A stretch of DNA of 64,000 bases from JAHRAW01 sp965203265 (lineage in GTDB: Bacteria; Pseudomonadota; Gammaproteobacteria; Arenicellales; Poriferihabitantaceae): positions 558,001 through 622,000 of the forward strand of contig CBDBBV010000002.1 of the NCBI GenBank assembly GCA_965203265.1, read 5' to 3'. A model generated the notes under the pieces. That model worked only from the letters and a program-made list of their open reading frames with translations, did not search any database and was not told the DNA's origin. Shown one piece after another: positions 27,077 through 34,057 of this stretch (the first letter of the stretch is position 1; each line of letters starts with the position of its first letter). The position numbers and the translations under genes are program-made.

Positions 27077-29521
27077 ATGACTGAAAAAACCCTACCCGAC
27101 CACGCCAGAGTGGTCATTGTCGGCGGCGGCGTGATGGGCGCCGGGCTGCTGTATCACCTTGCCGAGGAAGGCTGGCGCGATTGCCTGATGGTGGAGAAGG
27201 GGGAGCTCACTTCCGGCTCCACTTGGCACGCCGCCGGCCAATGCCCGAGTTTCATCGCCGATTACAACATGGCGAAAATTCACGACCACGGCATCCGCCT
27301 CTACCCCAAACTGGAGGAAATCACCGGCCAATATGTCAGTTGGCACGGCTGTGGCGGCCTGCGTTTTGCCCTCAAACCGGCGGAGGTCGAGTGGTTTCAC
27401 CGGGTCGCCGCGGTGGGCAAGTTGATCGGCTTCGACTGCGAAATCATCGACCGCGCGAAAATTCGCCAGATCAACCCGTGGGTCAACACCGATGGCGTGT
27501 TGGCCGCCGCCTGGACCATCGGAGACGGCCACGTGGATCCGGCCGGCGTGAGCAACGCCATGGTGCGCGGCGCCAAGCAGAAGGGCGCTAAAGTGGTTAC
27601 CAATACCCGCGTTACCGACATCAAACGGCGCCCCTCGGGAGAATGGGAGGTGCTGACCGAGCGCGGCAATGTGGTGTGCGAGATGGTGGTGAACGCCGCC
27701 GGTTGCTACGCCCGGCAGGTGAGCCAGATGGTGGGCACGGACATCCCCATCACCAACATGAAGCACACCTACATCGTTACCGAAACGGTGCCGGAATTCG
27801 CCGCGCGCGAGGACGAAATGCCGGTTATGCGCGATCCGTATTCGTCCTCGTATTTCCGTCAGGAGCAGAAGTCCGGGCTGATCGGCATCTACGAGACCGC
27901 CAATTCCGAGGAATGCTGGCGGCATCGCGGCGGCTGGCCGGAATGGGATTCCGAGAACGAATTGTTCGACGCCGATTTCGACAATCTGGCGCCCTATATC
28001 GAGCGCGTCATGGAGCGCATGCCGATGTGGGCCGAGCTGGGAATCAAGCGAGTCGTGTGCGGCGCCATACCCCACACTCCGGACGCCAACCCCCTGCTCG
28101 GCCCGGCAGCCGGCTTGCACAATTACTGGCACTGCAACGGCGCCTCCATCGGCATCGCCGCCGGTGCCGGTTCCGGGAAGTATCTGGCGCAATGGATGGT
28201 GCACGGCGACGCCGAGATCAACATGGCGGGAGTCGACCCGCGAAGATTCGGCAGTTATGCGCCCGGCGACTACACCACGGCCAAGTCCCATCAGGACTAC
28301 GAGCACATGTACGCACTGCATCTGCCGGGGGAGGAGCGCCCGGCGTCTCGCAAGACGCGCATCACGCCGCTGTACGACCGCCTCGCCGAGCAGGGCGCGG
28401 TGTACACCGAGGTCAACGGCTGGGAGCGGCCCAAGTGGTTTTCCCTCGACGGGCGGGAGGAGGAAGTCGGCTTCCGCCACAACAACACCATGGAGGTTGT
28501 GGCGGCGGAATGCCGCGCCGTGCGCGAGCGAGTCGGCGTGCTGGACTTGTCCAGCTTCGCCAAATACGATGTTACCGGCAAAGACGCGGCTACCTTCCTG
28601 AACCGCATCAGCGCCAATCGAATGCCGGCCCCGGGAGGCATCGTGCTGGCTCATTACCTGTCTCATCAGGGGCGCATCATCGGTGAATCCACCGTTACCT
28701 GCCTGAAGGACGGCCACTACTATGTTCTCTCCGGCGCCGGCGTGGAGGATCGCGACCTCGATGCCCTGACTCAGGGCGTGCGAGACGGCGAGGATGTCTC
28801 CATCAGCAACATCACCGATGCCTACGGCGTGTTGGTCGTGGTCGGGCCGAAATCCCGCGATACGCTGGCGGGGCTGACCGATGCCGACCTGAGCAATCAA
28901 TCGTTCCGCTGGCTGCGCGCGCAGGAGATCACCGTGGCCGGCGTGCCGTTGCGGGCGCTGCGCGTCAACTATGTGGGCGAATTGGGTTGGGAACTGCACT
29001 GCCCGATGGAGCGCATGCTGGAACTGTACGAGGCGGTGTGGGCCGCCGGCGCGCCCCACGGCATCGCCAACTTCGGCGCCTACGCGGTGAATTCGCTGCG
29101 CATGGAGAAGGGCTACAAGGGCTGGGGCGCGGAACTCACCAACGAAATCACGCCGGTGGAGGCGGGCATCGAGCGTTTCTTCGCCGATGGCAAGGACGAT
29201 TTCGTCGGCAAGCAGGCCACGCTGGCGGTGCGCAAAAGCGGCGGCACGCAGAGACTGGTGTATTTCGTGGTGGAATCCGGCGATAGCGATGTCGCCGGCG
29301 GCGAGCCGCTATACGCTCCGGGGCAGGATCGCCCCATCGGCGTAACCACCTCCGGCGGCTACGGGCACATCACCGGCAAGAGCCTCGGATTCGGCTATGT
29401 GGAAACCGCGTTTTCCGCCCCCGGGAGCGATCTGGCGGTTACCCTGCTGGGCGAACGGCGCGCCGCCACGGTTACCGAAGATCCGGTGTGGGATGCGAAG
29501 AACGAGCGGTTGCGGGCGTGA
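27077..29521 (+). CDS. FAD-dependent dimethylglycine/sarcosine dehydrogenase-like protein with GcvT domains
   Basis: An 814-aa two-part enzyme. Residues 10-370 form a DAO-type FAD domain (VVIVGGGVMGAGLLYHL), with TSGSTWHAAG placing His51 where dimethylglycine dehydrogenase binds FAD covalently. A linker follows, then the folate-binding GcvT domain from about 435 (MEVVAAECRAVRERVGVLDL) and a GcvT C-terminal barrel to the end (GGYGHITGKSLGFGYV). Such enzymes oxidise N-methyl groups and pass the one-carbon unit to tetrahydrofolate. The substrate is probably dimethylglycine, sarcosine or a related methylamine. It fits with fhs and with the MttB-like gene, from which it is separated by the glycan cluster. 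Confidence 0.87.
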   Translation: MTEKTLPDHARVVIVGGGVMGAGLLYHLAEEGWRDCLMVEKGELTSGSTWHAAGQCPSFIADYNMAKIHDHGIRLYPKLEEITGQYVSWHGCGGLRFALKPAEVEWFHRVAAVGKLIGFDCEIIDRAKIRQINPWVNTDGVLAAAWTIGDGHVDPAGVSNAMVRGAKQKGAKVVTNTRVTDIKRRPSGEWEVLTERGNVVCEMVVNAAGCYARQVSQMVGTDIPITNMKHTYIVTETVPEFAAREDEMPVMRDPYSSSYFRQEQKSGLIGIYETANSEECWRHRGGWPEWDSENELFDADFDNLAPYIERVMERMPMWAELGIKRVVCGAIPHTPDANPLLGPAAGLHNYWHCNGASIGIAAGAGSGKYLAQWMVHGDAEINMAGVDPRRFGSYAPGDYTTAKSHQDYEHMYALHLPGEERPASRKTRITPLYDRLAEQGAVYTEVNGWERPKWFSLDGREEEVGFRHNNTMEVVAAECRAVRERVGVLDLSSFAKYDVTGKDAATFLNRISANRMPAPGGIVLAHYLSHQGRIIGESTVTCLKDGHYYVLSGAGVEDRDLDALTQGVRDGEDVSISNITDAYGVLVVVGPKSRDTLAGLTDADLSNQSFRWLRAQEITVAGVPLRALRVNYVGELGWELHCPMERMLELYEAVWAAGAPHGIANFGAYAVNSLRMEKGYKGWGAELTNEITPVEAGIERFFADGKDDFVGKQATLAVRKSGGTQRLVYFVVESGDSDVAGGEPLYAPGQDRPIGVTTSGGYGHITGKSLGFGYVETAFSAPGSDLAVTLLGERRAATVTEDPVWDAKNERLRA

Positions 29522-29579
29522 TGGGGTAGGGGCGGTTGGGCGCGCGGGCGGCTGAGCGCACGGGCGGGGAAGCCCGCCG

Positions 29580-30437
29580 TCATTTCTCGGCGACAACATA
29601 CACGATCCAACTCGGATCGTCCTCGCCTTCCTCGGTGGGTGAGTAGATGTCGTTGCCCTCGCCGGTTTCTTCGTCGGTGCCCTCCCAATACACAGTGGAG
29701 CGGCTGAATCCGGCCTCCGCCAGCACCTCGCGAATTTCGGGGATGGTCCACATGCGCCAGTCGTAGGTGAACGCCCGCTTCATTTTCGAGCCGTCGGGGA
29801 ACTTGAAGTGCATGTGGCACAGCACCTCGAAGGTGATGGGGTTGAACTTGCGCTGATCCCACAGATAGGTGAAGCCGTCGCACTTGGTCTTCTCCTGAAT
29901 GGTGCGCCAGGAATCGTGGCCGCCGTAGCCGTCCAGCATGAGTAGGCCGTCTTCCGCCAAGCCGGCGCGGGCGGCGCTGAAATAGGCGCGCAGGCGATCC
30001 CGCGTCTTGAATATCAGGTAGCTGAAATTCATCGCCAGAATGATGTCCGCCGCCGACTCGGTCGGATCGACCTGCAGCACATCCCGCTCCAGCAGTTGCA
30101 CCCGCTCTTGACGGTTCTCGCTCATCTTCGCGATGTTTTCCCGCCGGCCCCAGGCGAGCACCTGCGGATCCAGATCGAAGCCGACAGCGCTATTGGTGCG
30201 CCGCCGCCGCACCCATTCGCAGCTGGTGTTGCCGGTGCCGCAAAAGTCCTCCCGCAATCGGCTCGCATGCCGCCCGCGCAGGGTGCGGTAGGTGTCATCG
30301 ACCATGTCGATTTCCGATTCGACGCACTGCACCGCCAGCTGATACAACCGATGGCGGTCGGCGCGGTCGGCCAGAGTTTTTCGCTTGCCGCGCTTGTCGC
30401 GTTTGCCGTGTTTACCGTGCTTACTCTTGCTGCCCAT
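29580..30437 (-). CDS. Class I SAM-dependent methyltransferase
   Basis: A 285-aa methyltransferase with a very basic N-terminal stretch (Lys/Arg/His-rich, residues 1-22). Motif I appears as REDFCGTGNTSCEWVR, the strand-2 acidic end as AVGFDLDPQVLAWG, and motif IV-like AADIILAMNFSYLIF; the C-terminal half includes DYGG-like LMLDGYGGHDSW. The product cannot be named: glycine/sarcosine-type and small-molecule methyltransferases share this pattern. It converges on the FAD-GcvT gene, and its neighbour sixA is divergent across 59 bases. Confidence 0.75.
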   Translation of the reverse strand: MGSKSKHGKHGKRDKRGKRKTLADRADRHRLYQLAVQCVESEIDMVDDTYRTLRGRHASRLREDFCGTGNTSCEWVRRRRTNSAVGFDLDPQVLAWGRRENIAKMSENRQERVQLLERDVLQVDPTESAADIILAMNFSYLIFKTRDRLRAYFSAARAGLAEDGLLMLDGYGGHDSWRTIQEKTKCDGFTYLWDQRKFNPITFEVLCHMHFKFPDGSKMKRAFTYDWRMWTIPEIREVLAEAGFSRSTVYWEGTDEETGEGNDIYSPTEEGEDDPSWIVYVVAEK

Positions 30438-30496
30438 GAATTTTCGCGCCGGGGGGGATAGAATGAGCGGCGTATTCTAACCCCCCCGAATCCATC

Positions 30497-31015
30497 ATGG
30501 CGAACAAACAACTACTCCTCTTGCGTCACGCGAAATCCGACTGGAGCAGCGGCGCCCGCACCGACTTCGAGCGCCCCTTGAGCGCGCGCGGGCGGCGGGA
30601 TGCGCCGAGGATGGGGCAGTGGCTGGCGGAGCACGGCTACTTGCCGGATGTGGTGGTCGCCTCGCCGTCGGCGCGCACCACGGAAACCATCGAACTGGCA
30701 TGCGCCGCGTTCGCGCCGGAGGCGAGCGATCGGGTGGTGTACGACCAGCGGCTGTATCACGCCGCCGGCGGCGAAATCCGCGCGATTGCCGAGGATCAAC
30801 TCGGTCGATTCGACAAGGTGCTGGTGGTCGGCCACAATCCGGGGATGGAGACGGCGCTGCTGGCGTATTGCCCGTCCGCTGCACCCTTCGCCGACGGCAA
30901 ACTCATGCCCACCTGCGCCCTCGCGGTGATCGATCTGGCCGGCGGCGGCAGTGGCGGCAGCGGAGACGGCTGCACGGCCATCCTACGCGCCCTCATGCGG
31001 CCCTCTCTGCTGTAA
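30497..31015 (+). CDS. sixA: SixA-type phosphohistidine phosphatase
   Basis: A 172-aa member of the histidine phosphatase superfamily. The nucleophile motif is LLLLRHAKSDW (His11), followed by DFERPLSARGRRDAP, SPSARTTET, and the second histidine in VVGHNPGME. SixA removes phosphate from histidine of HPt domains or of phosphotransfer proteins. A Gly/Ser-rich insert (GGGSGGSGDG) precedes the C-terminal strand. The gene ends just before the TnpB insertion sequence. Confidence 0.88.
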   Translation: MANKQLLLLRHAKSDWSSGARTDFERPLSARGRRDAPRMGQWLAEHGYLPDVVVASPSARTTETIELACAAFAPEASDRVVYDQRLYHAAGGEIRAIAEDQLGRFDKVLVVGHNPGMETALLAYCPSAAPFADGKLMPTCALAVIDLAGGGSGGSGDGCTAILRALMRPSLL

Positions 31016-31041
31016 GCGGGTTCGGCGCGGCTCCATTAACT

Positions 31042-31200
31042 GATAAAATGGGAATTATATACTTGAATCCACAAGCACTTGCGGGCAAACCGGAGCAACC
31101 CCCAGCTTAGCGCCCAACGGAGTATTCCCGCCCCTTTTCTTGATATTCACAGCGGCGTTCCTATCCCTATCCATCACCAACCCGCATTGCGGGCAGGAAT
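31042..31200 (-). ncRNA. Predicted omega RNA region of TnpB
   Basis: In characterised TnpB systems the guide RNA is processed from the 3' end of the tnpB transcript and the right end of the element, with the guide taken from the flanking DNA. By position this would be the minus-strand region ending at 31042, including the imperfect hairpin at 31051-31070, followed by guide bases starting AGTTAATGGAGCC. The upstream limit is a guess. No covariance evidence is available. Confidence 0.35.
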
Positions 31201-32212
31201 GAACGCGAACCGCAAGCGACTTTTTCACAATCGCACCACAGCCGGAACACATCTGCGTTGTCTGTTTCGGGTCAACTTTCATCACTGCCAAGCCAGCGCT
31301 TTCAGCCTTGCAAGTCAGCCGTTCGACAAAAGCCGCCCACCCCACATCCGAAACCTGCCGCGACAACATCCCACGCGCCAAGCCTTTCACATTCAAGTCC
31401 TCGACAATCAGCGTCTTGCCCTGCTCCACCAATTTTTTCGCTGCCTGCCAGTGGAAGTTTGCTCGCTGATTCCGCACCCGCAAGTGCAGTCGTTCTACTA
31501 CTTTCCGTTGTCGTTCCCTGTTCCCGCTGCCGCGATGCTTTCTCGCAAGCGACCTTTGCTCTACGCGAAGCCGTTTCAATTCCCGCTGCAAACATCTCGG
31601 ATTCGGTATTTGTTCGCCAGTGTCCGTTGTCAGGAAGTGCGCCAACCCCACATCGATTCCCATCGTGTCGGATACCGGAACGCGGGCAACATCCGGCAAT
31701 TCCAGCACCAACTGCAATTTCCAACCCTTCGCGTCCCGCACCAGCCGAGCATATTTCTGCTTTGCTTCGGCAGGAAGTGGGCGGTGGAAGTAGACGCGCA
31801 GGCGGCCATTTATCCCCTTGAACGAGAGAAATCGCCAATTTCCGTTTCCGGCAACTAATCGATAGCGTTCCGCCAGATCAATGCTCCGCCAGCGATTTCT
31901 CCCCTTGAATCGCGGGAAACCGCAGCCTTCCTTGAATCCCTTGAAAAACGCCTTGAACGCCTTGTCCAGTCGCGTCAGCGCACCCCGCCCTATCTGTACG
32001 GACTGCTCACGCCACCCTTCGTCGAATGAGCGTATCTCGGTCAAACTTTTGCATTGGTCGTAGTACGAAACCCCTTTCCCCGTCCGCTTGTAGCAATCAA
32101 TTCGCTCCTGCAACGCCGCGTTGTACAACCCGCGCGTCATGCCGAGCAAGACAAGCAGGCGCTTTTCCTGACCCCTTTGCGGCAGCGCTCGGTATTCGTA
32201 GGTTCTGATCAT
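31055..32212 (-). CDS. tnpB: RNA-guided endonuclease TnpB (IS605 OrfB family)
   Basis: A 385-aa TnpB, complete. It starts MIRTYEYRALPQRGQEKRL, has the helix-turn-helix-like N-domain, and the RuvC residues D187 (MGIDVGLAHF), E271 (LIVEDLNVKGL) and D350 (DRDRNAAVNI). The zinc finger cysteines C322, C325, C340 and C343 (CSGCG and CPQCG) are all present. Nothing indicates inactivation. TnpB cuts DNA next to a short motif using an RNA copied from its own right end, which helps retain the element. No TnpA is encoded nearby. Confidence 0.93.
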   Translation of the reverse strand: MIRTYEYRALPQRGQEKRLLVLLGMTRGLYNAALQERIDCYKRTGKGVSYYDQCKSLTEIRSFDEGWREQSVQIGRGALTRLDKAFKAFFKGFKEGCGFPRFKGRNRWRSIDLAERYRLVAGNGNWRFLSFKGINGRLRVYFHRPLPAEAKQKYARLVRDAKGWKLQLVLELPDVARVPVSDTMGIDVGLAHFLTTDTGEQIPNPRCLQRELKRLRVEQRSLARKHRGSGNRERQRKVVERLHLRVRNQRANFHWQAAKKLVEQGKTLIVEDLNVKGLARGMLSRQVSDVGWAAFVERLTCKAESAGLAVMKVDPKQTTQMCSGCGAIVKKSLAVRVHSCPQCGLVMDRDRNAAVNIKKRGGNTPLGAKLGVAPVCPQVLVDSSI

Positions 32213-32331
32213 CGTTTTATTTTACCCTGTTTATCTTGGGTGGAATTAAGTGTGTAATTCCCGATAAAATCCCGCCCCGTAACGGCGGACGGCCGTCTCA
32301 TTCACCTTAAACCAACTCAGGAAATACTCCA

Positions 32332-33495
32332 ATGGACGAAAACAGACAAAAGGCACTCAACGCGGCGCTCGGACAAATCGACCGGCAATTCGGCAAGGGC
32401 TCCGTGATGCGGCTGGGCGATACCCAGATGTCGCGGGATATACCGTGCTACTCCACCGGCTCGCTGGGGCTGGATATCGCCCTCGGCGTCGGCGGCCTGC
32501 CGCGCGGTCGGGTGATCGAGGTGTACGGGCCGGAATCCTCCGGCAAGACCACCTTGGCGCTGTCGGTCATCGCCGAGGCGCAAAAACTGGGTAGCACCGC
32601 CGCCTTCATCGACGCCGAGCACGCCCTCGATCCGGCCTACGCTTCCCGACTCGGCGTCAACATAGACGAACTGCTCGTCTCCCAGCCGGATACCGGCGAA
32701 CAGGCGCTGGAGATCACCGATATGCTGGTGCGCTCGGCGGCGGTGGATGTGGTGGTGGTGGACTCGGTCGCCGCGCTCACGCCCAAAGCGGAAATCGAGG
32801 GCGATATGGGCGATCACCATGTAGGATTGCAGGCGCGGCTCATGTCTCAAGCCCTGCGCAAGCTGACCGCCAACATCAAGCGCGCCAATACCATGGTGCT
32901 CTTCATCAACCAGATCCGCATGAAGATCGGCGTGATGTTCGGCAACCCGGAGACCACCACCGGCGGCAACGCCCTCAAATTCTACTCCTCGGTGCGCATG
33001 GATATTCGCCGCATCGGCGCGATCAAGAAGGGCGATGAAACCCTCGGCAACCAGACTCGCGTCAAGGTGGTCAAGAACAAGGTGGCGCCGCCGTTTCGCA
33101 AGGCCGAATTCGACATCCTCTACAACGAGGGCATCTCCAAGGAGGGGGAGCTGATCGATCTCGGAGTTGAACTCGGCATCGTGGAAAAATCCGGCGCTTG
33201 GTACAGCTACGGCGCCGACCGAATCGGGCAGGGGCGCGACAATGTGCGGGCGTTTCTCAAGGAGAACGACAGCATCGCCGCCGCCATCGAAGCGAAAGTA
33301 CGCGCGCAGAAGGGCTTGCTCGATGAGGGCGAGGCGGGCGAGGCGGAGGCTGCCTCGGGCGGCGATACCGCCGATACCACTCAGCCCGCCACGGCTACCG
33401 GCAAGGCCGCCGCGGCTACCGGCAAGGCCGCTACGGCTACCGGCAAAGCCACTGCGGCCGCCGGCAAGGCCACTGCGGCCGCCGGCAAAGCCTAA
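32332..33495 (+). CDS. recA: Recombinase RecA
   Basis: RecA of 387 aa: Walker A GPESSGKTT at 66-74, the MAW-type region FIDAEHALDPAYA, loop L1 around VEGDMGDHHVGLQARLMSQ in part, and FINQIRMKIGVMFGNPETTTGG as loop L2 region. It drives homologous recombination and SOS induction. The C-terminus beyond about residue 350 is unusual: a low-complexity array of seven-residue units ending in GK replaces the normal acidic tail. The IS element lies just upstream, and I see no LexA-type CTGT-N8-ACAG box between them. recX follows. Confidence 0.97.
   Translation: MDENRQKALNAALGQIDRQFGKGSVMRLGDTQMSRDIPCYSTGSLGLDIALGVGGLPRGRVIEVYGPESSGKTTLALSVIAEAQKLGSTAAFIDAEHALDPAYASRLGVNIDELLVSQPDTGEQALEITDMLVRSAAVDVVVVDSVAALTPKAEIEGDMGDHHVGLQARLMSQALRKLTANIKRANTMVLFINQIRMKIGVMFGNPETTTGGNALKFYSSVRMDIRRIGAIKKGDETLGNQTRVKVVKNKVAPPFRKAEFDILYNEGISKEGELIDLGVELGIVEKSGAWYSYGADRIGQGRDNVRAFLKENDSIAAAIEAKVRAQKGLLDEGEAGEAEAASGGDTADTTQPATATGKAAAATGKAATATGKATAAAGKATAAAGKA
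33388..33492 (+). repeat. 21-nt in-frame tandem repeat encoding the RecA tail
   Basis: One 18-base unit followed by four 21-base units (33406, 33427, 33448, 33469), each ending in the codons for Gly-Lys and composed otherwise of Ala and Thr codons. The last two units differ by only one base, which points to recent copying. The array runs to the last codon before the stop. Confidence 0.9.
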
Positions 33496-33504
33496 GTCGG
33501 AACA

Positions 33505-34017
33505 TTGTCGGCGCTGGCGGCGTTGTCGGAGAATTCCCAAGCGGAGAGTGAACTCGTTCGCCTGACTCTGCGCGACAAGGCGTACCGCCTGCTGGCGCGC
33601 CGCGAGCACAGCGCTTGGGAGTTGCGGCGCAAACTGCAGGGCACGCGCCTCGGCACCGACTCCGATTCCGACTCCGATGAGGTGGCCGGGATGGTCGATG
33701 ATCTGCTGGCCGATTTGGCGCGACAGGGCGCGCAGTCGGATGCTCGATACACCGAGCAGCGTTGCCGCCAGCACTATCAGAACGGCCGCGGCCCGCTCAA
33801 ACTCCGCCACGAACTGGCGCGCCACCACATCGCCGAATCGCTGGTGGAGCGGATGATGGCGGACTACGCAGACAAGTGGTGCGATCTCGCCGTCGAGGTG
33901 CGCCGCAGGAAATTCGGCGATCCGGCGCCGAGCAGTTATCGGGAATGGGCGAAACAGGCGAGATTCCTACAACAACGCGGCTTTTCCACCGATCACATCG
34001 AACCGTATTCCGGCTGA
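33505..34017 (+). CDS. recX: Regulatory protein RecX
   Basis: A 170-aa RecX, the RecA modulator, with three-helix repeats: RDKAYRLLARREHSAWELRRKL, LARQGAQSDARYTEQRCRQHYQ in part and the C-terminal REWAKQARFLQQRGFSTDHI. It follows recA by 9 bases. No ATG is available at the right place; TTG 33505 is the likely start, with no clear ribosome-binding site, so expression probably depends on recA translation. A short Ser-Asp repeat (SDSDSDE) lies between the first and second repeats. Confidence 0.88.
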   Translation: MSALAALSENSQAESELVRLTLRDKAYRLLARREHSAWELRRKLQGTRLGTDSDSDSDEVAGMVDDLLADLARQGAQSDARYTEQRCRQHYQNGRGPLKLRHELARHHIAESLVERMMADYADKWCDLAVEVRRRKFGDPAPSSYREWAKQARFLQQRGFSTDHIEPYSG

Positions 34018-34037
34018 GCGACTGAGCGACTGAGCGA
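34014..34037 (+). repeat. 8-nt tandem repeat after recX
   Basis: Three copies of CTGAGCGA (equivalently GAGCGACT in another phase) run from within the recX stop into the spacer before alaS. The same 8-mer in the opposite orientation forms the array at 55301-55324. Confidence 0.85.
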
Positions 34038-34057
34038 CCAGCCACCCCAACCAATAC

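Larger units (their letters stand above)
31042..32262 (-). mobile_element. IS200/IS605-type element with tnpB only
   Basis: A single-gene element bounded by the 8-mer GATAAAAT at 31042-31049 and at 32263-32270. Each end has a subterminal hairpin. At the 5' end (relative to tnpB) it is GGAATTA / AGTGTG / TAATTCC, perfect, 32242-32261. At the 3' end it is GGAATTA / TATACT / TGAATCC, 31051-31070, with one mismatch and one G-T pair. Hairpins near both ends and no terminal inverted repeats are the IS200/IS605 pattern. There is no tnpA, so it would need a Y1 transposase in trans. It sits between sixA and recA, about 70 bases before the recA start. Confidence 0.7.

Noticed and set aside
27092..29059. 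A 655-codon frame on the strand opposite the FAD-GcvT gene, and similar long frames opposite recA, alaS and clpA
   Set aside because: These are long because GC-rich codons leave few stops in the complementary frame. None shows family motifs, and the plus-strand genes are certain.
31016..32331. A complete IS605 with tnpA
   Set aside because: No Y1 transposase frame exists between sixA and recA. Only tnpB is present.
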